Source of the DNA: Streptomyces echinatus
Lineage (GTDB): Bacteria > Actinomycetota > Actinomycetes > Streptomycetales > Streptomycetaceae
NCBI RefSeq assembly: GCF_014203595.1
Contig: NZ_JACHJK010000018.1
Span: 106,690-170,689, forward strand
Reading direction: 5' to 3'
Length of the DNA: 64,000 nucleotides
The notes under the pieces are model-generated. The model was not told where the DNA came from and did not search any database. It was given only the letters and a program-made list of their open reading frames with translations. Position numbers and translations under genes: made by a program. Of the stretch, positions 8,944-18,026 are shown piece by piece (the stretch's first letter is position 1; the number at the start of each line of letters is the position of its first letter).

Positions 8944-9765
8944 GTGAGTGTCGTACCCGCCGAGGTCCTGCCGGGCGGCGCCCGGGCCGTACCGGAGCCG
9001 GCGCCCCGCGCGGCCGAGCTCGGCCCGCCCGCGCGGCTGTGGCCGTCGCTGGCGGCCGTCTACCGGGCGCAGCTGTCCCGGGCCCGGGTGGCGCGCATCC
9101 CGCTGCTGTTCGTGGCGACCTTCCAGTCCGTCGGCATCGCCGTGATGATGCGCGGTGTCGTCGACAGCGGCCCCGAGGCCCAGTCCGTGGTGGCCGGGTC
9201 GTCCGTGCTCGTCGTCGCGTACGTGGCGCTGAACCTGCTCTCGCAGTACTTCGGGCAGCTGCGGGCCAGCGGCGGACTCGATCACTACGCCACGCTGCCG
9301 GTGCCGCCGGCGGCCGTGGTGCTGGGAGCGGCGGCGGCCTACGCCTCCTTCACCGTGCCGGGGACCCTGGTGACCGCCCTCTTCGGCTGTGCGCTGTTCG
9401 GGCTGCCGCTGTCCAACCTGTGGATCCTGGTGGCCGTGATCCCGCTCGCCGGGGCCGCGCTGGCCGGGCTCGGCGCCGCCTGCGGGCTGCTCGCGCCCCG
9501 GCCGGAGCTGGCCACGCTGCTCGGGCAGCTGGGCATGTCGGCGGCGCTGCTGCTGGGTGTGCTGCCGGCCGACCGGATGCCGGAGGCCGTACGGCTGGCC
9601 CGTGATCTGCTGCCCTCGACCTACGGCGTGGAGGCCTACGCGCGGACCTTCGGGGCCCACCCGGACTGGGCCGTCGTCCTCGCTGACCTGGGGGTGTGCG
9701 CGGGTGTCGGAGTGGTGTCGCTGGCCGTGGCGACCTGGGCCTACCGCAGGGCCGCCGTCCGGTGA
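8944..9765 (+). CDS. ABC-2 type transporter permease
   Basis: The 273-residue membrane protein has six hydrophobic segments between about residues 45 and 270 and the DxxP/TYGVEAYAR-like conserved stretch (LLPSTYGVEAYAR) of ABC-2 permeases near the C-terminus. It is the membrane partner of the ATPase encoded just upstream. The GTG at 8944 was chosen because AGGAG lies 9 nt before it; an earlier ATG at 8896 would add 16 residues without a ribosome-binding site. The substrate is unknown. Confidence 0.9.
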   Translation: MSVVPAEVLPGGARAVPEPAPRAAELGPPARLWPSLAAVYRAQLSRARVARIPLLFVATFQSVGIAVMMRGVVDSGPEAQSVVAGSSVLVVAYVALNLLSQYFGQLRASGGLDHYATLPVPPAAVVLGAAAAYASFTVPGTLVTALFGCALFGLPLSNLWILVAVIPLAGAALAGLGAACGLLAPRPELATLLGQLGMSAALLLGVLPADRMPEAVRLARDLLPSTYGVEAYARTFGAHPDWAVVLADLGVCAGVGVVSLAVATWAYRRAAVR

Positions 9766-9799
9766 CGCGGCGCACAGGACGACCTGGCACGATGGCAGG

Positions 9800-10441
9800 G
9801 TGACCGCACCGTTGACTCCCTCGCCGCCACCGCACGACGACTCCCCGCACCAGGTCCGGCCGGCCTCGCCGTCCGCCGGGGCGTTTGCCGGGGGTGAGTA
9901 CGGCCAGGACGGTCCCGGCATGCGGACGGAAGTGCTGGAGGGCGCCGTGATCACGGTGGCGTCGGCGGTCGGCGGGCTGCTGCTCGGGCTGCTGTGGTGG
10001 TGGCTGGCGCCGCACGTGCCGCTGGTGGGCGACGAGATCGACCGGAACTGGGTCGTCTACCTGAAGGACTCCGAGGGGGAGCAGGCGATCGGGGTGGACG
10101 GGACGTTCACCCTGCTGGGCCTGGCCTTCGGGCTGGTCAGCGCGGTCGCGGTGGTGCTGTGGCGGCGGCGCGGGGGTGTGCCGCTCGTCGTGGGACTGGG
10201 CCTCGGCGGACTGCTGGGGTCGCTGGTGGCGTGGCGGCTGGGGGTCTGGCTGGGTCCCGGGTCCGACGTGCTCGCGCATGCGCAGGCCGTGGGCAAGGGG
10301 GTGACGTTCTCGGCGCCGCTGAAGCTGTCGGCGAAGGGGGCGTTGCTGGCGTGGCCGCTGGCCGGGGTGCTGGTGCATCTCGGGCTGACCGCGCTGTTCG
10401 GGCCCCGGGACCCCGAGCCGCCGTACCCGCAGCAGCCGTAG
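9800..10441 (+). CDS. Integral membrane protein, probably DUF2567-like
   Basis: The 213-residue protein has a Pro/Ser-rich N-terminal tail of about 45 residues and then four hydrophobic segments. Between the first and second lies an extracytoplasmic stretch (EIDRNWVVYLKDSEGEQAIG) that looks like a small exposed domain. The layout fits the actinobacterial DUF2567 family, which I assign only tentatively. It lies 34 bp after the ABC permease and may be co-transcribed, but CACGAT sits 6 nt before the GTG and could give a leaderless transcript of its own. Confidence 0.65.
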   Translation: MTAPLTPSPPPHDDSPHQVRPASPSAGAFAGGEYGQDGPGMRTEVLEGAVITVASAVGGLLLGLLWWWLAPHVPLVGDEIDRNWVVYLKDSEGEQAIGVDGTFTLLGLAFGLVSAVAVVLWRRRGGVPLVVGLGLGGLLGSLVAWRLGVWLGPGSDVLAHAQAVGKGVTFSAPLKLSAKGALLAWPLAGVLVHLGLTALFGPRDPEPPYPQQP

Positions 10442-10645
10442 CCGGGGCTTCGACCCGGACCCCGTTCCCGCTTTCCCGACCGCCCACCCGACTCGGCCGG
10501 CAGCAAGGGCACCGTCCACCGGCCGAACCCCGCCGAACAGGCGCACGCACCCGGGACCCCGGCCGCCCGGCCGGAACCCCGCGCCCCCGTCACGGCAGGC
10601 TCACCGGGACCCCCCGTCCCTGTCTCGGTCGGCTCGCCGGGGGTG

Positions 10646-11158
10646 TCAGCCTCGGCCGATGGGGGCCAGTACCGCGTTCGTGAGGGTGGTCAGGTCGGTG
10701 GGGGAGAGTTCGACCTCCAGGCCCCTGCGGCCCGCCGAGACGCAGATCGTCGCGTGGGCCCCGGCCGAGTCGTCCAGGACCGTGCGGAGCCGCTTGCGCT
10801 GGCCCAGCGGGGAGATGCCGCCGCGCACGTAACCCGTGGTGCGTTCGGCGAGGGCGGGGTCGGCCATGGCCGCCCGTTTGCCGCCCACCGCCGCCGCCAG
10901 GGCCTTCAGGTCCAGGGAGCCGGCCACCGGGACCACGCCCACCACCAGGGAGCCGTCCACGTCGGCCACCAGGGTCTTGAAGACGCGGTCGGGGGAGACG
11001 CCCATCGCCTCCGCCGCCTCCTCGCCGTAGGAGGGGTGGGACGGGTCGTGGTCGTAGGAGTGGACGGTGAAGTCCACACCCGCCGCCGTCAGGGCGACCG
11101 TGGCGGGCGTCCCCGCCCGGCCCCCGCTTTCCTGCTGCTTCTTCGGCTTCTTCGCCAT
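10646..11158 (-). CDS. ybaK: YbaK/EbsC-type Cys-tRNA(Pro) deacylase
   Basis: This trans-editing enzyme hydrolyses Cys-tRNA(Pro), which prolyl-tRNA synthetase forms by mistake. The 170-residue protein covers the whole YbaK fold. The essential lysine is Lys61 in RVFKTLVAD. Also present are the GSLVVGVVPV strand and the TGYVRGGISPLGQ substrate-pocket block. A short basic leader (MAKKPKKQQ) precedes the fold. It is the last gene of a leftward series after the LON-domain gene, 34 bp downstream of it. The family is certain; the exact mischarged substrate is taken from characterised homologues. Confidence 0.92.
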   Translation of the reverse strand: MAKKPKKQQESGGRAGTPATVALTAAGVDFTVHSYDHDPSHPSYGEEAAEAMGVSPDRVFKTLVADVDGSLVVGVVPVAGSLDLKALAAAVGGKRAAMADPALAERTTGYVRGGISPLGQRKRLRTVLDDSAGAHATICVSAGRRGLEVELSPTDLTTLTNAVLAPIGRG

Positions 11159-11192
11159 CGGAGTGTCCCGGCCTCGGTCTTCCCGCTGGTCC

Positions 11193-11933
11193 TCAGTTCA
11201 GGCTGGTCGGCGCCCGCGTCAGCTCGAACGCGGGCAGCGACGGCAGGTTACGGATGATCGCCGTCTCCGCGCGAAGGAGTTTCAGCTCGTCCCGCAGCCG
11301 GGACGCGGTGTCCGGCGCCTGGAGCAGCCGCTGCTTGGTCGGCGTGTCGTGCACCATCGCCGCCGCCACCAGGTACGACACCACGCCCGGATCGTCCGGC
11401 AGTTCGGCACTGGTGGACAGCGAGCGCTCCCGGGCGCCCGCCAGCCGCTTCTGGTACTGCCGGAAGGAGCGCAGGACGCCCTCGGCCAGCGCGCCGGCCT
11501 CGTCCCCGGGCTCCTCGGCCAGCTCCTCCAGCTCCGCGGTCAGGAACGGTCCCGACGCGTCCACGGACAGCAGCCGCGCCCGGGTCGTGCCGGTCGCCAG
11601 CACCTCGAACGTGCCGTCGGACCGCTCCCGGACGGTCGCCGCGTCCGCGATACAGCCCACCCCGTGGAAGGCTTTGAGCGGGTCGGGGCCGAAGCCGGCG
11701 GCCGGGCCCCGTTCGGGCTGTGCCGTGGGATCCGGCATGCCCGAGGAGCTCGGCGCCACCTCGTAGCCGTCGCGGATGGCGACGACCGCGAACCGGCGCG
11801 GCTCGTCCTCCGGGGTCTTCATCAGGTCGCGCATCATGGCGCGATAACGCTCCTCGAAGACGTTCAGCGGCAGCACGAGCCCCGGGAACAGCACCGAGTT
11901 CAGCGGAAAGAGCGGGAGACGGACGGTGGTCAC
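11193..11933 (-). CDS. Stand-alone LON N-terminal (substrate-binding) domain protein
   Basis: The 246-residue protein begins with the diagnostic LON substrate-binding opening RLPLFPLNSVLFPG and VFEERYRAMM. It has no AAA+ ATPase and no protease domain, so it is not a Lon protease. Such single-domain proteins are common in actinobacteria and are thought to bind unfolded proteins. The C-terminal half is helical and ends in an ELKLLRAE region. The GTG at 11933 was chosen because the conserved domain begins four residues later. It lies 11 bp downstream of the next leftward gene and is probably in one operon with it. Confidence 0.88.
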   Translation of the reverse strand: MTTVRLPLFPLNSVLFPGLVLPLNVFEERYRAMMRDLMKTPEDEPRRFAVVAIRDGYEVAPSSSGMPDPTAQPERGPAAGFGPDPLKAFHGVGCIADAATVRERSDGTFEVLATGTTRARLLSVDASGPFLTAELEELAEEPGDEAGALAEGVLRSFRQYQKRLAGARERSLSTSAELPDDPGVVSYLVAAAMVHDTPTKQRLLQAPDTASRLRDELKLLRAETAIIRNLPSLPAFELTRAPTSLN

Positions 11934-11944
11934 GGCGCCCCAGC

Positions 11945-12997
11945 CTAATGGTCGGCGGCGCGGGCGTGTCCGCGCCGGCCGTCGAGGGACTCCGGCGGCC
12001 CCGTCAGCAGCCCCGCCGGAGCGGCTCCCGGGCCCGCCGTCTCCAGGTGTTCCCGCAGGCGCAGGAAGTGGCCCAGCGGGTCGTCGGAGAACCGGCCCCA
12101 GGGGAACGAGGTGGCGTACGGGCCGATCAGGCGCAGCTGGACGCGGGCGTCCTCCCAGCGGTCCAGCCGCAGCAGCACGTACAGCAGCTTGTTGCGCACC
12201 TCGGCGGGAGCCGGGTCGGCCGCCGGGAGGCGCCCGGACAGCTCGATCGCGCGGTCGGCCGCCGCGTCCAGCCGGGCGCGCGGCACGGCGGGGCCGCAGC
12301 CGTCGGTCAGGTAGCCGAAGGCCGCCCGGGCGGGCAGGGCCTGGACCAGCGAGTCGGCCGGGGCGTCCTGCGCGGCCCGGTCGGCGAAGTCGAAGCACTC
12401 GCGGTGGGAGCCGTGCCAGGAGGCGGCCAGATAGCGCAGGGCGGCCACATGGCAGCCGTAGTGGTGCGGGGCCCGCCGGACGGCCGCCTCCCACAGCTCC
12501 TCGAAGTAGCGGTGCCCGGCCCGCGAGCCGCGCGCGTGGTCGAGCGCGATCCGCCAGGGCACCGGGTCGAGGCCGTCGGCGCGGGCGGCGGCCGTGATCA
12601 GCGGGCTCACCTCGCCCAGCAGCTCGGCCCGGGCCGGCGAGGGCCAGGCCCGGTCCACCGCCAGCTGGGTCCCGACCAGCAGCGCCCCGGGGTCGTCCGG
12701 GGCGGCGCCGAGCCACTCCTCGTACCACTCGGTGCGCGAGCGGGCGAAGGCGGCCAGGCGCCGTACGTACCGGTCGCGCCACTCCCACTCGGCCGCGGCG
12801 CGGGTGGCGGCGAGCAGGCCGGCCGCGGTGGCGTACTCGCCCCGGCCGGCCGCGACGAGCGCGGGCGAGAGGAGCTCGTCGGGCGCGTCGAGCACGGCCT
12901 CGTCCCTGGCCGGTGGCCGGCCGGCCGGGCGCGCGAAGCGTTTGGTCATCCGGGTGGGGCGGATGAACGAGGGCAGCAGAGCCATGGTGACGACCAT
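11945..12997 (-). CDS. Conserved helical protein, possibly TPR-like, unknown function
   Basis: The 350-residue protein is predicted mostly helical. Repeated Trp/Tyr/Ala-rich helix pairs (RTEWYEEWLGAAPDDP, YVLLRLDRWEDARVQLRL) resemble TPR units. There is no signal peptide. It sits 11 bp upstream of the LON-domain gene, so the two are likely co-transcribed. The start is uncertain: the ATG at 12997 is given, ATG 12985 (MALLPSFIRPTR) is equally plausible, and neither has a good ribosome-binding site. I do not recognise a named family. A scaffold or regulatory role is only a guess from the repeats. Confidence 0.65.
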   Translation of the reverse strand: MVVTMALLPSFIRPTRMTKRFARPAGRPPARDEAVLDAPDELLSPALVAAGRGEYATAAGLLAATRAAAEWEWRDRYVRRLAAFARSRTEWYEEWLGAAPDDPGALLVGTQLAVDRAWPSPARAELLGEVSPLITAAARADGLDPVPWRIALDHARGSRAGHRYFEELWEAAVRRAPHHYGCHVAALRYLAASWHGSHRECFDFADRAAQDAPADSLVQALPARAAFGYLTDGCGPAVPRARLDAAADRAIELSGRLPAADPAPAEVRNKLLYVLLRLDRWEDARVQLRLIGPYATSFPWGRFSDDPLGHFLRLREHLETAGPGAAPAGLLTGPPESLDGRRGHARAADH

Positions 12998-13149
12998 TGA
13001 AAGTCCGCAGGTCGGGGCGGCGCCAGAGGGTTGTGGCAAGTCATGGAAGGTTGTACGGCGTACGGTCAAGGGCCGGTAAAGGGTGAATGTTCGTATTGTG
13101 TGCGGGTGGTGTCGGTGAGGGGCGTGTTCCGCCGGTGACGGCGATCCGG

Positions 13150-13228
13150 CCGCGGCTCCGGCCGGGGCGTACCCCTCGGCTCCGGCCGGGCGTGGCCGTG
13201 CGCTCCGGCTCCGGCCCGGGCGTGGCCG
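13150..13228. repeat. Imperfect GC-rich repeats (GGCTCCGGCC units) after a leftward gene
   Basis: GGCTCCGGCC occurs three times, about 24 and 29 bp apart, between the stop of the membrane repeat protein (13229) and the next leftward gene. Arms such as CGGCCGGGCG could fold, so this may act as a diffuse terminator. It is probably GC-biased slippage sequence. Confidence 0.35.
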
Positions 13229-14806
13229 TCAGCTCCGGCGCAGCAGCCGGGTCGCGCCCGCCGCGACCGTCGTCGCCAGGACCCAGCCGAGCAGGACCAT
13301 CGCCGCCGCGAGCCACTGCCAGCCGGCCCGCAGCTGCCACTGGCCCACCTGGCCCAGGTCGATCACCGGCAGCAGCAGGTCCAGCGTGAAGAGCGCCGGG
13401 TTCCAGGCCGGGTGACCGCCGGGGTTCATGGGCGGATGCCCGGCGTGGGCGAACGCCAGCGTGCCCGCCGCCCACAGCACCGCCATCCACACCGCGGCGC
13501 GGCCCGGACGGTAGCCGTAGGCGACGGTCCAGTCCTGCACGAAGCCCCAGACCTTGGCGGCGGGCGGCAGGGTCTCGCGCCGCCGGCGCTGCTTGGCGAG
13601 CAGCACCTCGCGCGCGTCCTCGTCCTCCCCGGCGGCCCTCAGTACCGAGGCCAGCCGCTCGTACGGCTCCGGGGCGTACTCCGCGGTGGCCGCCGCCACC
13701 CAGTCCAGGCGCCGGGTCAGCGGGAACGGGCCCTGTGGCACCAGGTTCTCGTAGGTGAACCCGCCCATGTGCAGGTTGCCGGCGTCCGGCCAGCTGCTCG
13801 CGCGGTCCACCAGGGTCGTGATCCGGGCGCCCGACAGCACGACCTTGCCGCGCTGCGGCTTGTCCCCGAGGAAGCGCAGCTCCGGGGTCTGCGCCCGGCG
13901 CAGGGACAGCTCCTGGTCGTCGGTGAAGACGAACCGGGCCCGCTCCAGGTCGACGGCGTCCCCGAACCGCCCGTCGTCCAGCCGCACCCCGCCCCGGCAC
14001 TCGAACCGCTGGATCCGCGTCCCGCGCGCGGGTGTCGTGCCGCTCAGCTGCGGGCTGCCCACGCCCGCCGGGGTCAGGTACAGGGTGCGCTCGACCGTCA
14101 TCTGGGGCGCGTTCAGGGCGAAGCGGGAGTAGGGGTTGGTGAGCCGCGCGCCGCGCAGGCTGAGCGAGACGCCGATCTGGGCGCCGCGCAGGCTCATCTC
14201 GCCGTGCGACTCCAGCATCTCCGCCTGGAGGTCCTGGCCGACGGTCATGCCGTCCGCCGCGATCGACCGGCCGCTGCGGTCGCGGTGCGCGACGGCCTGG
14301 TTGAGGAGCAGATCGGTGCCGATGTGCGCGTCCGTCAGCCGGACCCCGCTGCGGAACCGGCAGCGCGGCAGATGCAGGTCACCCTCCGTGTGCACCCGGG
14401 CCGCCTCCAGGCGTGGCACCGAGCAGTCCACCATGCGGACGGTGGTGAACCGGGCCTCCGGCAGCCGGACCTCCTCGTCGAAGCGGCAGCCGCGCAGCTC
14501 CAGGTACGGGGTGACCTGGCCGCCCGCCAGGTCCAGGGCGCCGGTGATCCGCACGCCGACGAGCTTCAGCGCGGACACCCGGCCGGCCAGCGCCGGCGGG
14601 CCGTCCAGCAGCAGCCAGCACACGATGCGGGCCCGCACGGTCCGCTCGGGACCCCAGGGGTGCCCGCCGTGCGGATCGTCCACCGTGAAGTCCCCGCTGC
14701 TCAGGTCGTACACGCTGCCGTTGCGGAAGGCCTGCCACATGCCCGCCTCGGGCGCGGACAGGTCGTCCGGCAGATCCCCCGTGCGGATGCCGGCCCCCTC
14801 GGTCAC
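13229..14806 (-). CDS. Membrane-anchored repeat protein (pentapeptide-like solenoid)
   Basis: In this 525-residue protein residues ~75-330 are a solenoid of repeated beta-strand units. Examples are ITGALDLAGG, LELRGCRFDEEVRLPEARF, MSLRGAQIGVSLSLRGARL and KVVLSGARI, which resemble pentapeptide or bactofilin-like repeats. Two or three transmembrane helices follow from ~425 to the end. From memory, homologues are labelled 'membrane-associated oxidoreductase', but I see no nucleotide-binding or redox motif, so that name is unsupported. The GTG at 14806 has GAGAGGAG just upstream. It is divergent from hisD. Function unknown; a membrane-associated scaffold would fit. Confidence 0.7.
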   Translation of the reverse strand: MTEGAGIRTGDLPDDLSAPEAGMWQAFRNGSVYDLSSGDFTVDDPHGGHPWGPERTVRARIVCWLLLDGPPALAGRVSALKLVGVRITGALDLAGGQVTPYLELRGCRFDEEVRLPEARFTTVRMVDCSVPRLEAARVHTEGDLHLPRCRFRSGVRLTDAHIGTDLLLNQAVAHRDRSGRSIAADGMTVGQDLQAEMLESHGEMSLRGAQIGVSLSLRGARLTNPYSRFALNAPQMTVERTLYLTPAGVGSPQLSGTTPARGTRIQRFECRGGVRLDDGRFGDAVDLERARFVFTDDQELSLRRAQTPELRFLGDKPQRGKVVLSGARITTLVDRASSWPDAGNLHMGGFTYENLVPQGPFPLTRRLDWVAAATAEYAPEPYERLASVLRAAGEDEDAREVLLAKQRRRRETLPPAAKVWGFVQDWTVAYGYRPGRAAVWMAVLWAAGTLAFAHAGHPPMNPGGHPAWNPALFTLDLLLPVIDLGQVGQWQLRAGWQWLAAAMVLLGWVLATTVAAGATRLLRRS

Positions 14807-14912
14807 CGCTCTCCTCTCTCCGTTCGGTGGTTTTCGTACAGCCGTTCATGCCCGCTGCGTGACCCCCGGAACACCACACGTGAAGGTGATCTTCCGAGTT
14901 CCGGCCAGCCTA

Positions 14913-14954
14913 TGTACCAGTCATTGGCCCACGTTCTGTATCAGCCATTGATAC
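14913..14954. promoter_or_regulatory. Paired TGTAYCAGYCATTGR direct repeats with an inverted repeat before hisD
   Basis: TGTACCAGTCATTGG (14913-14927) recurs as TGTATCAGCCATTGA (14937-14951), 12 of 15 identical, starting 24 bp apart. The second copy is part of the inverted repeat GTATCA-N5-TGATAC (14938-14954). It ends 41 bp before the hisD GTG, in the AT-richest part of the divergent region. It is a good candidate operator for the his operon or the divergent gene. Confidence 0.4.
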
Positions 14955-14995
14955 GCGCGGACGGCCCCCGACGGCGGTCTGAGAGAATTGGGACT

Positions 14996-16321
14996 GTGAT
15001 TTCCCGAATCGATCTGCGCGGCGACGCCCTTCCCGAGGGCCCCGCCCTGCGCGACCTGCTGCCCCGAGCCGACTTCGACGTTGCGGCCGCCCTGGAGAAG
15101 GTGCGTCCGATCTGCGAGGCCGTGCATCATCGTGGCGACGCGGCGCTGATCGACTTCGCCGAGAAATTCGACGGAGTACGGCTGGAATCCGTCCGTGTCC
15201 CGGCCCGGGCGCTCACCGACGCGCTCGCCGGTCTCGACCCGGCCGTGCGCGCCGCCCTGGAGGAGTCCATCCGCCGCGCCCGGCTGGTCCACCGCGCGCA
15301 GCGCCGTGCCACGCACACCACCCAGGTCGTCCCCGGCGGCTCGGTCACCGAGAAGTGGGTGCCGGTCGAGCGCGTCGGTCTGTACGCGCCCGGCGGCCGC
15401 TCGGTCTACCCGTCCTCCGTGGTCATGAACGTGGTGCCCGCGCAGGAGGCCGGGGTCGAGTCGATCGCGCTCGCCTCGCCGGCCCAGGCCGCCTTCGGCG
15501 GCCTGCCGCACCCGACCATCCTCGCCGCCTGCGCCCTGCTCGGCGTGGACGAGGTGTACGCGGCCGGCGGCGCCACGGCCGTCGCGATGTTCGCCCACGG
15601 CACCGAGTCCTGCCCGCCCGCCAACATGGTCACCGGCCCGGGCAACATCTGGGTCGCGGCCGCCAAGCGCTACTTCACCGGCAAGATCGGCATCGACGCC
15701 GAGGCCGGCCCGACCGAGATCGCGATCCTCGCGGACTCCACCGCCGACCCCGTGCACGTCGCCTCGGACCTGATCAGCCAGGCCGAGCACGACCCGCTCG
15801 CGGCGGCCGTCCTGGTCACCGACTCCGTCGAGCTGGCGGAGGCGGTGGAGAAGGAGCTGGAGCCGCAGGTCGCGGCCACCAGGCACATCGACGACCGGAT
15901 CGTGCCCGCGCTGAAGGGCAGGCAGTCCGCGATCGTCCTGGTGGACGGCGTCGAGGAGGGCCTCAGGGTGGTCGACGCCTACGGCGCCGAGCACCTGGAG
16001 ATCCAGACCGCGGACGCGGCCGCGGTGGCCGACCGGGTGAAGAACGCCGGCGCGATCTTCATCGGCCCCTGGGCCCCCGTCTCGCTCGGCGACTACGCGG
16101 CCGGGTCCAACCACGTCCTGCCCACCGGCGGCTGCGCCTGCCACTCCTCGGGCCTGTCCGTGCAGTCCTTCCTGCGCGGCATCCACATCGTCGACTACAC
16201 GAGGGACGCGCTGGCCGAGGTCGCGCATCACGTGGTGACGCTGGCGGAGGCGGAGGACCTCCCGGCGCACGGCGCGGCGATCAAGGCGAGGTTCGGCTGG
16301 AAGGTACCGACGAGCAAGTGA
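14996..16321 (+). CDS. hisD: Histidinol dehydrogenase
   Basis: This enzyme catalyses the last two oxidations of histidine synthesis, L-histidinol to L-histidine, with NAD+ and zinc. The 441 residues cover the whole family length. Diagnostic blocks include GLYAPGGRSVYPSSV, ANMVTGPGNIWV, the zinc-site region SQAEHDPLA, the EHLEIQT motif and NHVLPTGG. It is the first gene of the his operon. The GTG was chosen because the next upstream candidates lie in shadow sequence. There is no clear Shine-Dalgarno, and GAGAAT 7 nt before the start may be a -10 for a leaderless message. Its stop overlaps the hisC start by 4 bp (GTGA). Confidence 0.97.
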   Translation: MISRIDLRGDALPEGPALRDLLPRADFDVAAALEKVRPICEAVHHRGDAALIDFAEKFDGVRLESVRVPARALTDALAGLDPAVRAALEESIRRARLVHRAQRRATHTTQVVPGGSVTEKWVPVERVGLYAPGGRSVYPSSVVMNVVPAQEAGVESIALASPAQAAFGGLPHPTILAACALLGVDEVYAAGGATAVAMFAHGTESCPPANMVTGPGNIWVAAAKRYFTGKIGIDAEAGPTEIAILADSTADPVHVASDLISQAEHDPLAAAVLVTDSVELAEAVEKELEPQVAATRHIDDRIVPALKGRQSAIVLVDGVEEGLRVVDAYGAEHLEIQTADAAAVADRVKNAGAIFIGPWAPVSLGDYAAGSNHVLPTGGCACHSSGLSVQSFLRGIHIVDYTRDALAEVAHHVVTLAEAEDLPAHGAAIKARFGWKVPTSK

Positions 16322-17424
16322 CCGGCATCGACGATCTCCCCGTACGGGACGAGCTGCGCGGCAAGTCCCCCTACGGCGCGCCCCAGCTGGACGTCCCCGT
16401 ACGGCTGAACACCAACGAGAACCCCTACCCGCTGCCCGAGCCGCTGGTCGAGCGGATCGCGGAGCGGGTGCGGGAGGCCGCCCGCGACCTGAACCGCTAC
16501 CCGGACCGGGACGCGGTCCAGCTCCGCACCGAGCTGGCCCGCTATCTGACGAGGACGGGCAAGTACCCGCTCGGCACCGAGCACGTGTGGGCCGCCAACG
16601 GCTCCAACGAGGTCATCCAGCAGCTGCTGCAGACCTTCGGCGGACCCGGGCGCACCGCGATCGGCTTCGAGCCCTCGTACTCGATGCACGCGCTCATCGC
16701 GCGCGGCACCGGCACCGGCTGGATCTCCGGTCCGCGCAGCGAGGACTTCACGATCGACCTCGGCGCCGCCCGGCGGGCCATCGCCGAGCACAAGCCCGAC
16801 GTCGTGTTCATCACCACCCCCAACAACCCCACCGGCAACGCCGTCCCGCCGGAGACGGTCCTCGCGCTGTACGAGGCGGCGCAGGCGGCCAAGCCGTCCA
16901 TGGTGATCGTGGACGAGGCGTACGTCGAGTTCAGCCACGGCGACTCGCTGCTGCCGCTGCTGGCGGGCCGTCCGCACCTGGTCGTCTCCCGGACCATGTC
17001 CAAGGCGTTCGGTGCGGCCGGCCTGCGCCTCGGCTACCTCGCCGCCGACCCGGCGGTGGTGGACGCCGTACAGCTCGTCCGGCTGCCGTACCACCTGTCG
17101 GCGATCACCCAGGCGACCGCGCTGGCCGCGCTGGAGCACACCGACACGCTGCTCGGGTACGTCGAGCAGCTGAAGTCGGAGCGGGACCGGCTGGTCGCCG
17201 AGCTGCGCGCGACCGGCTACGACGTCACCGCGTCCGACGCGAACTTCGTGCAGTTCGGCCGGTTCGCGGACGCCCACACGGCCTGGCAGAAGATCCTCGA
17301 CCGGGGCGTCCTGGTCCGGGACAACGGCGTACCGGGGTGGCTGCGGGTCTCCGCGGGCACCCCGGCCGAGAACGACGCGTTCCTGGACGCGGTACGCGAT
17401 GTGAAGAAGGAGCTTGAGGCATGA
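16318..17424 (+). CDS. hisC: Histidinol-phosphate aminotransferase
   Basis: This PLP enzyme converts imidazole-acetol phosphate and glutamate to histidinol phosphate. The 368-residue class I/II aminotransferase carries LNTNENPYPLP at the N-terminus, TPNNPTGN, VDEAYVEF and the PLP lysine Lys229 in SRTMSKAFGAAGLRLGYL. It overlaps hisD upstream (GTGA) and hisB downstream (ATGA), so the three are translationally coupled. Confidence 0.96.
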   Translation: MTGIDDLPVRDELRGKSPYGAPQLDVPVRLNTNENPYPLPEPLVERIAERVREAARDLNRYPDRDAVQLRTELARYLTRTGKYPLGTEHVWAANGSNEVIQQLLQTFGGPGRTAIGFEPSYSMHALIARGTGTGWISGPRSEDFTIDLGAARRAIAEHKPDVVFITTPNNPTGNAVPPETVLALYEAAQAAKPSMVIVDEAYVEFSHGDSLLPLLAGRPHLVVSRTMSKAFGAAGLRLGYLAADPAVVDAVQLVRLPYHLSAITQATALAALEHTDTLLGYVEQLKSERDRLVAELRATGYDVTASDANFVQFGRFADAHTAWQKILDRGVLVRDNGVPGWLRVSAGTPAENDAFLDAVRDVKKELEA

Positions 17425-18023
17425 CTCGCGATGTCCGCGTCGGACGAATCGAGCGCACCACCAAGGAGACCTCGGTCCTGGTCGAGATAGACCTCGACGG
17501 CACCGGGAAGACCGACATCGCCACCGGCGTCGGCTTCTACGACCACATGCTCGACCAGCTCGGCCGGCACGGTCTGTTCGACCTGACCGTGAAGACCGAC
17601 GGCGACCTGCACATCGACTCCCACCACACCATCGAGGACACCGCCCTCGCGCTCGGCGCCGCCTTCAAGCAGGCGCTCGGCGACAAGGTGGGCATCTACC
17701 GCTTCGGCAACTGCACGGTCCCGCTGGACGAGTCCCTCGCCCAGGTCACCGTCGACCTCTCCGGCCGCCCGTACCTCGTGCACACCGAGCCCGAGAAGAT
17801 GGCGCCGATGATCGGCGAGTACGACACGACGATGACCCGGCACATCCTGGAGTCCTTCGTCGCCCAGGCGCAGATCGCGCTGCACGTGCACGTGCCGTAC
17901 GGGCGCAACGCGCACCACATCGTGGAGTGCCAGTTCAAGGCGCTGGCCCGGGCGCTCCGCTACGCCTCCGAGCGCGACCCGCGCGCGGCCGGCATCCTCC
18001 CCTCCACGAAGGGCGCGCTCTAA
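17421..18023 (+). CDS. hisB: Imidazoleglycerol-phosphate dehydratase
   Basis: This Mn-dependent enzyme dehydrates imidazole glycerol phosphate to imidazole-acetol phosphate. The 200-residue protein is the monofunctional actinobacterial form, without the phosphatase domain of enteric HisB. Metal-binding histidine clusters are visible in GFYDHMLDQLGRHG, DSHHTIEDTALALG and RNAHHIVECQFKALARAL. It overlaps hisC by 4 bp and is followed 3 bp later by a small membrane-protein gene. Confidence 0.96.
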   Translation: MTRDVRVGRIERTTKETSVLVEIDLDGTGKTDIATGVGFYDHMLDQLGRHGLFDLTVKTDGDLHIDSHHTIEDTALALGAAFKQALGDKVGIYRFGNCTVPLDESLAQVTVDLSGRPYLVHTEPEKMAPMIGEYDTTMTRHILESFVAQAQIALHVHVPYGRNAHHIVECQFKALARALRYASERDPRAAGILPSTKGAL

Positions 18024-18026
18024 CCC

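Noticed and set aside
13229..14806. Annotation as an oxidoreductase
   Set aside because: No Rossmann, flavin, haem or cysteine redox motif is visible. The sequence is a repeat solenoid with C-terminal membrane helices.
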